Origin: Actinotalea alkalitolerans
Lineage (GTDB): Bacteria > Actinomycetota > Actinomycetes > Actinomycetales > Cellulomonadaceae
Assembly: GCF_023369855.1 (NCBI RefSeq)
Contig: NZ_JAMBPP010000005.1
Span: 269,781-333,780 of the forward strand
DNA: 64,000 bases
Direction of reading: 5' to 3'
Shown: in pieces, positions 48,248-57,248 of the stretch
Numbering within the stretch: the first letter of the stretch is position 1
How the letters are laid out: the number at the start of each line of letters is the position of its first letter
Notes under the pieces: model-generated
The model's database searches: none
Told to the model about the DNA's origin: nothing
Seen by the model: only the letters and a program-made list of their open reading frames with translations
Made by a program: the position numbers and the translations under genes

Positions 48248-50104
48248 TCAGCCGACGACGAGCCTGCGCAGCGTCTCGACGGGGAGCTTGGGGGTGCGAT
48301 CGGCCCGGAGCAGCCCGTTGGTCTCCTGGCCGGTGTCGGTCAGCTGGGTCCAGCAGAACCCGGAGATCGGCGGGCAGTCGCGGACGGCGTCGAGGAGGTC
48401 GCCGACGCGTGCCGCGAAGTCCTGGTCGTCGGTGGCGGTCGAGTAGCCCCAGGCGTCGCTGCGACCGCCGTCGTAGCTCACGCCGCCGAACTCGGTGATC
48501 ATGACCGGCTGGGCGCGGTCGGTCGGCATTGCTGCGTCGGTGAGCCGCATCCGTCGTCCGGCCGGGCCGATGCCCTCGAGCAGGGACCGCACGGCCTGCG
48601 GGGTGCCGTACCGGGTGCGGAGGTCCGCACCGTGCTCGGCGTAGTCGTGCACGGTCCAGATGTCGGAGTCGGTGTGCTCCCAGCCGTCGTTGGAGATCAC
48701 CGGTCTGCTGGGGTCGAGCGCCCGGGTGAGGTGTGCCAGCGCCAGGCCGTAGTGCTGCTGCGCGGGGTCGTGGGCACCGTGCTGGACCCCCCAGCTCTCG
48801 TTGAGCGGCACCCAGGTGATGATGCTGGGGTGCGACCGGTCCCGCCGGACGAGCTCGAGCCACTCGCGGGTCAGCAGCTCGACCGCGCGGGGCGAGAAGG
48901 CGTAGGCGTTGGCGGTCTCGGCCCACAGGGCCAGGCCCAGCCTGTCGGCCCAGTACAGGAAGCGCGGGTCCTCGGCCTTCTGGTGCACACGGGCCGAGTT
49001 GAACCCCAGGTCCTTGATGACCTGCACCTCGGCGCGCAGCGCGTCCGCGTCGGGGGCTGCGAGGTGCGTCTGCGGCCAGTACCCCTGCTCGAGCACCGAG
49101 CGCAGGTAGTAGGGCCGGTCGTTGAGCAGGAAGACGCCGTGCGCGACGCCGACGCTGCGCAGCCCGAGGTAGGACGTGACGGTGTCACCCGGGACGGGCC
49201 CGCCGGCGCCGTCCGTGCCCTGCGGTGCGTCGTGCCCGAGCGTGACGGTGGCGTCGACGAGGGTCGGGTGCTCGGGGGACCAGAGCAGCTCCTCGTACTG
49301 CTGGCCGTTGGCCTGGCGCGGCAGGTCGACGTGCACCCGGACCTCCTGGTCGAGCACCCGGACCCGGTGCTCGGCGAGCACGTCACCGCCGTGGTCGAGG
49401 CGCACGGTCAGCGTCGTCGGGGCGAGGGGTCGGCGGCTCAGGCGCGCGGTGAGCTGGACGGTGCCGGCCGGCAGGTCGGTCTGCCAGGCGATCTCGGTCA
49501 GGTGGACCGCCGGGACCGCCTCGAGCCAGACGGGTTGCCAGATCCCGGTCGTCCGGTGGTACCAGATCGAGTGCGGCTCGGGTCGCCAGTCCTGCTTGCC
49601 GCGGGGCAGCGAGACGTCGAGCGGGTCGTCCTCGGCGCGCACCACCAGCCCCAGCCCCCGTCCGCCGGCTCGGGTGACGACGTCGGTCACGTCGAAGCTG
49701 AAGGGGGTCTGGCCGCCCTCGTGGGTGCCCAGGTGCTGCCCGTCGAGCCAGACGTCGGCGCGGTGGTCGACCGCTCCCAGGTGCAGCACGAGCCGGTCGC
49801 CCTGGGCTCCCAGCCCTGCCTGCCCGAAGTCGTCCGCGGTCACCTCCCGGCGGTACCAGACGACGCGCTGGTGGTCGGTGGCCCCGATGCCCGAGGCGGG
49901 CGACTCGGGCGGGTAGGGCACCTGGATGCGCTGGTCGAGCGCCATCGCGCCGGCGTCCTCGAACCAGGCCGAGCCCAGGCCCACGTCGTGCGGGTCGCCC
50001 GCGAAGCGCCACTCCCCGCAGAGGTCCGCCCAGTGTGCGCGCACCAGCTGGGGTCGGGGGTAGGAACCGTCCTGGGTGGATGCGCGCTGGGGCGTCGGGG
50101 TCAT
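48248..50104 (-). CDS. GH2 beta-galactosidase/beta-glucuronidase-like hydrolase
   Basis: A 618-residue family 2 enzyme: N-terminal jelly-roll domain (about 1-200, WYRREVTADDF, DVWLDGQHLGTHEGGQTPFSFDVT), an Ig-like domain, then the barrel from about 320. The acid/base Glu is E436 in WVPLNESWG and the nucleophile E538 in ITEFGG. No signal peptide, so it is probably intracellular. The exact sugar is unknown. The ATG at 50104 follows GGAGGGAAGG; the longer frame to 50134 uses a weaker GTG. It lies downstream of two GTACAAGGTTTACC-type sites and next to a LacI regulator. Confidence 0.88.
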   Translation of the reverse strand: MTPTPQRASTQDGSYPRPQLVRAHWADLCGEWRFAGDPHDVGLGSAWFEDAGAMALDQRIQVPYPPESPASGIGATDHQRVVWYRREVTADDFGQAGLGAQGDRLVLHLGAVDHRADVWLDGQHLGTHEGGQTPFSFDVTDVVTRAGGRGLGLVVRAEDDPLDVSLPRGKQDWRPEPHSIWYHRTTGIWQPVWLEAVPAVHLTEIAWQTDLPAGTVQLTARLSRRPLAPTTLTVRLDHGGDVLAEHRVRVLDQEVRVHVDLPRQANGQQYEELLWSPEHPTLVDATVTLGHDAPQGTDGAGGPVPGDTVTSYLGLRSVGVAHGVFLLNDRPYYLRSVLEQGYWPQTHLAAPDADALRAEVQVIKDLGFNSARVHQKAEDPRFLYWADRLGLALWAETANAYAFSPRAVELLTREWLELVRRDRSHPSIITWVPLNESWGVQHGAHDPAQQHYGLALAHLTRALDPSRPVISNDGWEHTDSDIWTVHDYAEHGADLRTRYGTPQAVRSLLEGIGPAGRRMRLTDAAMPTDRAQPVMITEFGGVSYDGGRSDAWGYSTATDDQDFAARVGDLLDAVRDCPPISGFCWTQLTDTGQETNGLLRADRTPKLPVETLRRLVVG

Positions 50105-50197
50105 GACGGTCCTTCCCTCCGATGGGCGTCCCACGGATCACCCCCACGACGGCCCTTGGCCGCCTGGGGGTTCTGCCGCAAGGCACGGGGACGTGCG

Positions 50198-50234
50198 GTA
50201 CAAGGTTTACCACATCGGCGGTTCAAGGTTTACC
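50198..50234. promoter_or_regulatory. Two 14-bp sites (GTACAAGGTTTACC type) upstream of the GH2 gene
   Basis: GTACAAGGTTTACC at 50198-50211 and GTTCAAGGTTTACC at 50221-50234, start to start 23 bp. They match three further sites at 51515-51585. Directly outside the pair, GGCACGGGGAC(G/C)TGCG appears at 50182 and 50239. Confidence 0.75.
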
Positions 50235-50287
50235 TCTCGGCACGGGGACCTGCGTCCGGACCGCCGCGCGAGGCGGTGGCCGACGGG

Positions 50288-51370
50288 TCAGACGCCCGTG
50301 CGCCCGCCGTCGGGTCCGGGTCCGAGCTGCGGTGGCACGGCCGTCGCGGCGGTGCTCTCCCGCGCGATCACCCGGTGCTCGGTGACGGCGCTGCGTGGTG
50401 GGGCGTCGGGGTGGGCCGACCGCTCGAGCAGCAGCGAGATCGCCACCTCGGCCAGGCTGCGCTTGTCCGGGGCCACGGTGCTCAGGCTCGGTGAGCTGAA
50501 GCGACCCTCCTCGATGTCGTCGATGCCGATCACCGCGACGTCCTGGGGTGCGCTCAGGCCTCGGTCCCGCAGAGCACGCAGGGCGCCGAGGGCCAGCAGG
50601 TCGTTGAAGCAGAACACCGCGTCGGGCGGCTCGGGCAGGTCGAGCAGGGCATGCATCGCGGAGGCGCCGTCGGCCCGGTGGAAGTCCTCGACCTGGCGGA
50701 CCAGCTCGGGTCGAGCGGGCAGCCCGGCGTCGGCCAGCGCCGCGTGGTAGCCGGCGAGCCGCAGGTTCGCGGTCTCCAGGGGCGTCGCGCTCTCGGGGTG
50801 CGAGTAGTCCTTGGCGCCGATCGCGGCGATGCGTCGTCGGCCCAGCTCGATCAGGTGTGCGGTGGCCGCGACGGCGGCCGCCTGGTTGTCGATCGCGACG
50901 TGCGAGAACGGGGAGTCGTCGCCGATGTGCTCGCCGAGCAGCACCAGCGGTGAGGAGTCGGCGCGGTGGCGCAGGTCCTCGGTGCCGAGCGCCAGCGGGC
51001 TCATGATCAGGCCGTCCATGAGCGGCATGTCGATGCCGTCGCTGATCGCGCGCTCGGAGTCGGCGCGTCCGTCGGTCTGGGCCAGGAGCACGGTGAGCTG
51101 CTGGGCCTTGGCCGCCCGGACCAGCTCGGAGGCGAGCTCGGCGAAGTAGGGCTGGGTGAGCTCGGGCAGGGCGACGGCGATCATGCCGCTGTTGCCGTGG
51201 CGCAGGTGGCGGGCCGCGACGTTGGGTCGGTACTGGAGCTCGGCGACCGCCTCCTGCACGCGCAGGCGGGTCGCGTCGGTGATGGTGCCCTTGCCGTTCA
51301 CGACGTTCGAGACGGTCTTGATCGAGACCCCGGCGCGCTCGGCCACGTCCTGCAACCGGATGCGTGCCAC
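50288..51370 (-). CDS. LacI-family transcriptional regulator
   Basis: A 360-residue regulator. The helix-turn-helix is ARIRLQDVAERAGVSIKTVSNVVNGKG, the hinge lies near residue 50 (YRPNVAARHL), and the sugar-binding core has YFAELASELVRAAKAQQLTVLLAQTDG and AVIGIDDIEEGRFSSPSLSTV. It begins with a GTG and AGGGAGGA. The gene lies between a GH2 gene and an ABC sugar operon. Five copies of one imperfect palindrome in the flanking regions are its likely operators, so it is a glycan-responsive local repressor; its inducer is probably the imported sugar. The operator differs from the CebR site at 42353. Confidence 0.92.
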   Translation of the reverse strand: MARIRLQDVAERAGVSIKTVSNVVNGKGTITDATRLRVQEAVAELQYRPNVAARHLRHGNSGMIAVALPELTQPYFAELASELVRAAKAQQLTVLLAQTDGRADSERAISDGIDMPLMDGLIMSPLALGTEDLRHRADSSPLVLLGEHIGDDSPFSHVAIDNQAAAVAATAHLIELGRRRIAAIGAKDYSHPESATPLETANLRLAGYHAALADAGLPARPELVRQVEDFHRADGASAMHALLDLPEPPDAVFCFNDLLALGALRALRDRGLSAPQDVAVIGIDDIEEGRFSSPSLSTVAPDKRSLAEVAISLLLERSAHPDAPPRSAVTEHRVIARESTAATAVPPQLGPGPDGGRTGV

Positions 51371-51514
51371 GGTGGTCCTCCCTCGCGATCAGCGCGGGCT
51401 GCTCGCCGTGCGGATGTCGGTATCGGTATCGGTGCCCGACGGTACCGGTGCGGGGGAACGGCCGACTGGCGACGCGCGACGCACAGGGAGACGCTACTGC
51501 CGAGGTAACGACTC

Positions 51515-51585
51515 GTACAAGGTTTACCGGTTCCTCTGTACAAGGTTTACCTCGATGGGGTAGGAATGCCAGTACAAGGTTTACC
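51515..51585. promoter_or_regulatory. Three GTACAAGGTTTACC sites upstream of the sugar ABC operon
   Basis: Identical 14-mers at 51515-51528, 51538-51551 and 51572-51585, start-to-start spacings 23 and 34 bp. They lie 62-132 bp before the binding-protein ATG and 145-215 bp before the LacI start codon on the other strand. Confidence 0.85.
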
Positions 51586-51646
51586 CCTGGGTCTGCACGC
51601 CCTGGCGCAGGGCGACAGCCGGCCGAACTCGACGAGGAGCTCACCG

Positions 51647-52993
51647 ATGAGAACCGCACCGCAGTGGAACCGACACCCCCGGCGCAGGCTCGCAGCCGGC
51701 GCCATCACCCTGACCGCAGCGCTCGCCCTGGCCGGTTGCGGCGGTGGATCCACCCCCGAGGAGGCCGCCGGCGGCGGCGCCGCACCTGAGGGTGGGGACT
51801 TCACGGGCGAGTACACCGGCCCCGACGTCGAGCTCTCCTACTGGAACGGCTTCACCGGCGGCGACGGTCCCTTCATGCAGGAGCTCGTCGACGAGTTCAA
51901 CGCCGAGCACGAGAACATCACCGTCGTGCCCAACACCATCCAGTGGGCCGACTTCTACCAGCGTGTCCCCGCCGCGGTGAACGCGGGCGAGGGGCCCGAC
52001 GTCGGCGTGATGCACCTCGACCAGCTGGCGACCAACGCCGCCCGCAACGTGATCGTCCCGCTCGACGACCTCGCCGAGGCGCTCGAGCTCAGCGCGGACG
52101 ACTTCACCGACGAGGTCTGGGACGCCGGGGTCTACCAGGACCAGCGCTACGGCATCCCGCTCGACGTCCACTCCCTGGCGATGTACTACAACACCGAGCA
52201 CTTCGAGGCCGCCGGGATCACCGAGCCGCCCACCGACGAGGCCTCGTTCATGGCGGCCCTCGACGCCCTCCAGGAGGCCGGGTACTCCCAGCCCTTCTGG
52301 ATGCCGACGATGTGGCCCGCGCACCTGATGTACCTGTCCCTGACCTGGCAGAACGGCGGCGATCCGTATGCCGCCGACGGCTCCGCAGCGGCCTTCGACT
52401 CGCCCGAGGGCATCGCGGCGCTCGAGTGGCAGCGCTCGATCGTCGAGCAGGGCTACAGCCCCTCGAACGTCGCCATCGACTCCCAGTACGTGGCCTTCAA
52501 GAACGGCGAGACCTCGATCACCTGGGACGGCATCTGGCAGATCAACGACCTCGAGGCCTCGGGCATGGCCTGGGACATGGCCCCGATCCCCACGATCGGC
52601 GACAGCGACGCCGTCTGGGCGAACTCGCACAACTTCTTCATCACCCGCCAGGCCACCGACGACCAGGACAAGTACCAGGCCGCCCAGGTCTTCATCAGCT
52701 GGATGAGCGAGCAGTCGGGTGACTGGGCCGGGTCCGGCATGATCCCCGCCCGCCAGTCGGTGCGCGACAGCGGTGTGCTCGACGGCCTCAAGCAGGCACC
52801 CCTGGCCGAGCAGATCGACCAGATGCGCTTCCTGCCGGCCGTCCCGGGTGTGGGTGGCGTGCAGGCCGAGACCCTCGAGCCCGCCGTCTCGAGCTCGATC
52901 CTGGGCGACGACCCGGTCGCCGACGCCCTGGGCCGCGCCACGTCGCAGGCCACCGAGCTCATGGAGCAGAACCTCGAGAGCTTCGGGGGCTGA
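51647..52993 (+). CDS. ABC sugar transporter substrate-binding lipoprotein (family 1 type)
   Basis: A 448-residue binding protein. The lipobox is ALALAGCGG (Cys about residue 31). Family 1 features include FYQRVPAAVNAGEGPDVGVMHLDQL, YGIPLDVHSLAMYYNTEHFEAAGI, GETSITWDGIWQIND and AAQVFISWMSEQSGDWAGSGMIPARQSV. It captures oligosaccharides at the cell surface. The ATG at 51647 has GAGGAG. It is the first of four genes (two permeases and a GH43 lipoprotein) in one operon behind three putative operators. Confidence 0.92.
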   Translation: MRTAPQWNRHPRRRLAAGAITLTAALALAGCGGGSTPEEAAGGGAAPEGGDFTGEYTGPDVELSYWNGFTGGDGPFMQELVDEFNAEHENITVVPNTIQWADFYQRVPAAVNAGEGPDVGVMHLDQLATNAARNVIVPLDDLAEALELSADDFTDEVWDAGVYQDQRYGIPLDVHSLAMYYNTEHFEAAGITEPPTDEASFMAALDALQEAGYSQPFWMPTMWPAHLMYLSLTWQNGGDPYAADGSAAAFDSPEGIAALEWQRSIVEQGYSPSNVAIDSQYVAFKNGETSITWDGIWQINDLEASGMAWDMAPIPTIGDSDAVWANSHNFFITRQATDDQDKYQAAQVFISWMSEQSGDWAGSGMIPARQSVRDSGVLDGLKQAPLAEQIDQMRFLPAVPGVGGVQAETLEPAVSSSILGDDPVADALGRATSQATELMEQNLESFGG

Positions 52994-52994
52994 C

Positions 52995-53963
52995 ATGACG
53001 ACGACGCGCGTCGCGGCGCCCGGGGACATGGCCGACGCCGCTCGGCGAACCGGCCGCAGGGCGCCGCGGCGCGGCGTCGTCAAGCACGGCCGCGCGACCC
53101 CGTGGCTCTTCCTGGCGCCCTACCTGGCGCTCTTCGGGGCCTTCGTGATCGCCCCGGTGGTGCTCGGGGCGTGGATCAGCCTGCACCGGTGGGACTTCAC
53201 GCTGCCCGGCAAGCCGTTCGTGGGGCTGGACAACTACCAGGCCCTGTTCGACCCCGACTCGATCGTCTTCGCCACCTTCTGGAACTCGATGCGGGCCACC
53301 GGGATCTTCACCGTGGCCAGCGTCCCGCTGCTCATGGTGCTCCCGCTGCTCGTGGCCCTGGTGATGAACCAGAAGTTCCCCGGCCGCAACCTGTTCCGCG
53401 CGGTCTACTTCGCCCCCTACGTGCTCGGGGTCGCGGTGGTGGCAGTGCTCTGGCGGTACCTGCTCGACAACAACATCGGGCTGATCAACCACTACCTGGG
53501 CCGGCTCGGCCTGCCCTCGGACATCGCCTGGACGACGTCGACCCCTGCGGCCTGGTTCGCGCTGGTCGGCGTCACCGTGTGGTGGACCCTGGGCTACAAC
53601 TCGGTCATCTACCTCGCGGCCCTGCAGGACATCCCGCGCGAGCTCTACGAGGCGGCCCGGGTCGACGGCGCCAACACCTGGCAGCAGTTCCGCAACGTCA
53701 CCCTGCCGGGGCTGCGACCCGTGCTGGCCTTCATCACGATGATCACGATCCTGGCCTCGGCCAACATGTTCGGCCAGTCCTACCTGATCACCCAGGGCGG
53801 CCCCGGTCGGGAGACCCGCACGGCGATCTACCAGATCGCCGAGACCGGGCTGCGCAACTACCAGATGGGGAGCGCCGCCGCGATGAGCTACGTGCTGACG
53901 GCCTTCCTCATGGTGCTCAGCGTCGTCATCTTCTGGTTGTTCCGCGAGAGGAAGCAGCGATGA
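52995..53963 (+). CDS. ABC sugar permease 1 (MalF-like)
   Basis: A 322-residue permease with a charged N-terminus and six helices (WLFLAPYLALFGAFVIAPVVLG, TGIFTVASVPLLMVLPLLVAL, AVYFAPYVLGVAVVAVLW, WFALVGVTVWWTLGYNSVIYL and later). The EAA motif that docks the ATPase is EAARVDGANTWQQFRNVTLPGL. It starts one base after the binding-protein stop and overlaps the next gene by ATGA. No ATPase gene is in the operon; such transporters often share a MsiK-type ATPase encoded elsewhere. Confidence 0.93.
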   Translation: MTTTRVAAPGDMADAARRTGRRAPRRGVVKHGRATPWLFLAPYLALFGAFVIAPVVLGAWISLHRWDFTLPGKPFVGLDNYQALFDPDSIVFATFWNSMRATGIFTVASVPLLMVLPLLVALVMNQKFPGRNLFRAVYFAPYVLGVAVVAVLWRYLLDNNIGLINHYLGRLGLPSDIAWTTSTPAAWFALVGVTVWWTLGYNSVIYLAALQDIPRELYEAARVDGANTWQQFRNVTLPGLRPVLAFITMITILASANMFGQSYLITQGGPGRETRTAIYQIAETGLRNYQMGSAAAMSYVLTAFLMVLSVVIFWLFRERKQR

Positions 53964-54874
53964 GCACCACCGAGCAGACCTCTCCCGTCCGCGACACCGG
54001 CTCCGCCCGGGCGACGCGTCCCGGCCGGGCCCGCGGTCCCGACACCGGCGGCGGTGGACCCCGCACGGTGCTGCGCTACACCCTGCTGATCCTCCTCGGG
54101 CTGCTGTTCGTCAGCCCCCTGATCTTCATGATCGTCACCTCGTTCAAGACCCGGGGGGACGCCGGCGGCATCCCGCCGTCGTGGATCCCCGACCCGTTCA
54201 CCACCCAGGCCTACGAGTCGATCCTCACCACCCGCGGCACCCCGGTGCTGCGCTGGTTCGCCAACAGCCTGGTCGCGGCGCTGGCCAACGCGACCCTGGT
54301 GGTGGTGACCGCAGCGCTGGCGGCCTACGCGCTGGCGAGGATGCAGTTCCGCGGCCGCAACCTGGTGTTCGGCGCGATCATCGCGACCCTCTTCGTGCCG
54401 CCCGTCATCCTGATCATCCCCAACTACCTGATCGTCGGGGAGCTGCGCTGGCTCAACACCCTCGCGGCGGTGATCGTCCCCACGGCGGCCTCGGCCTTCG
54501 GGGTCTTCTTCCTGCGGCAGTTCTTCCTGAGCATCCCCGACGAGCTCGAGGAGGCCGCCCGGCTCGACGGCGCCAACCCGTGGCAGATCTTCGTGCGGGT
54601 GGTCCTGCCGCTGTCGCGGCCCGCCCTGGCGACCCTGGCCCTGCTCGCCCTGCTGACCAACTGGAACGACTTCCTGTGGCCGGTGTACGTGCTGTTCAGC
54701 CCCGAGATGCAGACCCTGCCCGCGGGGCTCTCGACCCTGCAGTCGGCCAACGCCGTGCGCTACGACCTGCTGATGGCTGGTGCGGTGATCGCGAGCGTCC
54801 CGGTGCTCATCCTGTTCGTCTTCCTCCAGCGCTTCATCATCGAGGGTGTCTCCCGCTCGGGTCTCAAGGGATGA
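53960..54874 (+). CDS. ABC sugar permease 2 (MalG-like)
   Basis: A 304-residue second permease with about six helices (LLILLGLLFVSPLIFMIVTSF, AALANATLVVVTAALAAYALA, FGAIIATLFVPPVILIIPNYL, AVIVPTAASAFGVFFLRQFF, LLMAGAVIASVPVLILFVFLQRF) and the EAA motif EEAARLDGANPWQIFVRVVLPLSRPAL. It starts at ATGA after permease 1 and stops within ATGA of the GH43 gene. Confidence 0.93.
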   Translation: MSTTEQTSPVRDTGSARATRPGRARGPDTGGGGPRTVLRYTLLILLGLLFVSPLIFMIVTSFKTRGDAGGIPPSWIPDPFTTQAYESILTTRGTPVLRWFANSLVAALANATLVVVTAALAAYALARMQFRGRNLVFGAIIATLFVPPVILIIPNYLIVGELRWLNTLAAVIVPTAASAFGVFFLRQFFLSIPDELEEAARLDGANPWQIFVRVVLPLSRPALATLALLALLTNWNDFLWPVYVLFSPEMQTLPAGLSTLQSANAVRYDLLMAGAVIASVPVLILFVFLQRFIIEGVSRSGLKG

Positions 54875-55947
54875 GGGCTCACGGGATGAGGGCTCGAGGG
54901 ATGGGTCGGGTGCGCGCCGTCGTCGGGCCCGGGGTCCTGGTCCTTGCCCTGGTGCTCGGCTCGTGCGGGCAGGGCGGCGACGACGTCGACGCGACCTCTC
55001 CGTCGCCGGCCTCCCCGCAGGGGTCGGACGACGCCGCGGCCGAGGGAGCCGACGGCCCGCAGGAGCAGGGATGGTCGGCGGTGAATCCCGTCATCGCCGA
55101 CGACTTCCCTGACCCCGACGTCCTCGAGGTCGACGGCGTCTACTACGCCTACGCGACCAACGGCAACAACCGGAACGTCAGGGTCGCCCGGTCCACCGAC
55201 CTGGTCGAGTGGGAGGCCCTGCCCGACGCCCTGCCCGACCTCCCGTCCTGGGTGATCCCGGGCAAGACGTGGGCGCCCGAGGTGACCGAGCTCGAGCCCG
55301 GCCGCTACGTCATGTACTTCACCGCGACCAGCTTCCAGCCGACGCTGCAGTGCATCGGTGTCGCGACCTCCGACTCCCCCGAGGGGCCCTTCGAGGTCGT
55401 CGGTGACCAGATGCTCGTCTGCCCGCCCGACGAGGGCGGTGCGATCGACGCCGCGACCTTCCGGCACGAGGACGGCACCCTCTACCTGCTCTGGAAGAAC
55501 GACGGCAACTGCTGCGGCCTGGACACCTGGCTCTACCTGGCCCCGCTCTCTGCCGACGGCACCGCGCTGGTCGGGGAGGCGGTGCCCCTGGTCCAGCAGG
55601 ACCAGCCGTGGGAGGGCAACCTCGTCGAGGCGCCCACCCTGGTCGAACGTGACGGCACCTTCGTGCTGCTCTACTCGGCCAACGACTACGGCGGCGACAG
55701 GTACGCCATCGGCTACGCCACGGCCCCGGCGATCGAGGGCCCCTGGACCAAGGACCCCGAGCCCCTCCTGACCACCGCGCTCACCCAGGACCGGTACGTC
55801 GGGCCGGGCGGGCAGGACGTCGTCGTCGGGCCGGACGGCCAGGAGTACCTGCTGTTCCACTCCTGGTACGGCGGCACCACCTACCGGGCGATGATCGTCC
55901 TGCCGCTCTCGTGGGAGGACGGGCGCCCGGTCGTCGCGGTCGACTGA
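54871..55947 (+). CDS. GH43-type glycosidase lipoprotein
   Basis: A 358-residue exported family 43-like enzyme, the type acting on arabinan or xylan side chains. The lipobox is LALVLGSCG (Cys 32). The five-bladed propeller keeps its three acidic residues: DFPDPDV (D81/D83 region, base), AIDAATF (D193) and NLVEAPTLV (E253, acid). Three in-frame ATGs (54871, 54886, 54901) occur in a short repeated stretch; I keep the ATGA-overlapping one. It is anchored at the cell surface and releases sugars for the ABC transporter encoded before it. Confidence 0.87.
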   Translation: MRAHGMRARGMGRVRAVVGPGVLVLALVLGSCGQGGDDVDATSPSPASPQGSDDAAAEGADGPQEQGWSAVNPVIADDFPDPDVLEVDGVYYAYATNGNNRNVRVARSTDLVEWEALPDALPDLPSWVIPGKTWAPEVTELEPGRYVMYFTATSFQPTLQCIGVATSDSPEGPFEVVGDQMLVCPPDEGGAIDAATFRHEDGTLYLLWKNDGNCCGLDTWLYLAPLSADGTALVGEAVPLVQQDQPWEGNLVEAPTLVERDGTFVLLYSANDYGGDRYAIGYATAPAIEGPWTKDPEPLLTTALTQDRYVGPGGQDVVVGPDGQEYLLFHSWYGGTTYRAMIVLPLSWEDGRPVVAVD

Positions 55948-56006
55948 CCTCCGGCCGGACGCTGCGCACGCGCAGCGACGCCGTCCTGCCGCTGCCCGCC
56001 CGCGCG

Positions 56007-56052
56007 ACCGGCCGGGAACCGCCCCCCGGAGGATGAGCGGGTCCCGGCCGGT
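56007..56052. terminator. Terminator-like hairpin between GH43 and FKBP genes
   Basis: ACCGGCCGGGA (56007-56017) pairs with TCCCGGCCGGT (56042-56052), 11 bp around a 24-base loop, between convergent genes. A smaller palindrome, GCTGCGCACGCGCAGC, lies just before it (55960-55975). Confidence 0.7.
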
Positions 56053-56072
56053 GGCCGAGCCGTGCCGAGCGG

Positions 56073-57065
56073 TCAGCTCGCCTCGAGGATGTCCACGACG
56101 AAGATCAGGTCCTCCTCGGCCAGCGGGCTCTCCGAGCCGCCGTAGGCGAGCTCGGCCGGGATGATCAGCAGCAGCTGGCTGCCGACCGGCTGCCCGACGA
56201 TGCCTTCGTCCCAGCCGGGGATGACCGCGCCGGTGCCGATCACGGTGGTGAACGGGGAGCCGTTGACCCACGAGGAGTCGAACTGCTCGCCGTCGAAGGT
56301 CCAGCCGCTGTACTGGAAGGTGGCCTGCTGGCCTGCCTCGACGAGCTCGCCGTCACCGACGATCAGCGGCTGCACCACGAGCTCGGTCGGCGCCTCGAGG
56401 TCGGCCGGGATGTCGATCGACGGCTCGCCGTCGTCGGCCAGCGTGACCTCGGGCAGGCCGGCGGGCGGCTCGACGGCCTCACCCTCGGCGCGGGACGGGA
56501 CGGTGCGGGCCGAGAGGATCTCGATGGCCATGACGGTCGCGGGGTAGGCCTCGGTCGCGGCGCTCGTCTCGGTGGCCTCGGTGGCCTCGCCACCCGGGGC
56601 GGCGAAGAGCACCCGGGCGCCCACGTTCTCGCCGCGCAGCACGTCGGTCAGCGCGGTGATGATCTCGGGGTCGCCGAGCACGATCGAGTCGGGGCCGGTC
56701 TCGTAGGTGCTGCCCACGGTCGTGCCGTCGTCGCCGGACAGCGCGACGTAGTGCATCTCGACCCGCTGGCCGTCCTCGAGGGCCTCGCCGTCACCGGCCT
56801 CGACGAGCCGGGCGACCGGTGCCGAGACCGCGAACGGCTGGTCGAAGGTCACCTCGGGCGCGCTGCCGAGGGGGCCTTCGACGGTCACGGCCTCGAGCGC
56901 GGCGATGTCCTCGGGGGTGGCCGTGGGGAGCTCGTTCTGCGGCTCCTCGGCCCCCGTGGGCTCGGGCTCGGCGGGGTCGTCGCCCCCGGCGCAGCCGGCG
57001 AGCAGGAGGGTGGCTGCCAGGACGGCGGCGGCCGTACGGGCGGTCAGGGTGGTGGGACGGCGCAC
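56073..57065 (-). CDS. FKBP-type peptidyl-prolyl isomerase lipoprotein
   Basis: A 330-residue exported protein. The signal and lipobox are in VLAATLLLAGCAG (Cys about residue 25). There are two FKBP-like modules: the first (about 85-170, EDGQRVEMHYVALSGDDGTTVGSTYETGP) is diverged, and the second (about 225-330) is canonical, with QATFQYSGWTFDGEQFDSSW, VIPGWDEGIVGQPVGSQLLLIIPAELAYG and LIFVVDILEAS. It assists folding of exported proteins. The GTG at 57065 has AGAAGGGG; the frame upstream to 58358 is antisense to other genes. Confidence 0.9.
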   Translation of the reverse strand: MRRPTTLTARTAAAVLAATLLLAGCAGGDDPAEPEPTGAEEPQNELPTATPEDIAALEAVTVEGPLGSAPEVTFDQPFAVSAPVARLVEAGDGEALEDGQRVEMHYVALSGDDGTTVGSTYETGPDSIVLGDPEIITALTDVLRGENVGARVLFAAPGGEATEATETSAATEAYPATVMAIEILSARTVPSRAEGEAVEPPAGLPEVTLADDGEPSIDIPADLEAPTELVVQPLIVGDGELVEAGQQATFQYSGWTFDGEQFDSSWVNGSPFTTVIGTGAVIPGWDEGIVGQPVGSQLLLIIPAELAYGGSESPLAEEDLIFVVDILEAS

Positions 57066-57248
57066 AAGGGCCCCTTCTGGTGGTGATCGGTGCCTGGTGG
57101 AGGCTCTGCGGTCGGCGGCGAGCGGTCGATGGCGCACCGACGGACCCGACAACGGTACGCGCTCATCCTGAGAACTACCTGGGAGTCCCCGGCCGGGGTT
57201 CGCCGTGCTCCGGTGGCGACCATGGGCGGGCGCAGGTACCAAAGGAGC

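Noticed and set aside
50198..51585. A CRISPR array, because of short spaced repeats
   Set aside because: The repeats are 14 bp at uneven distances and flank genes; no regular spacers exist. They fit operators.
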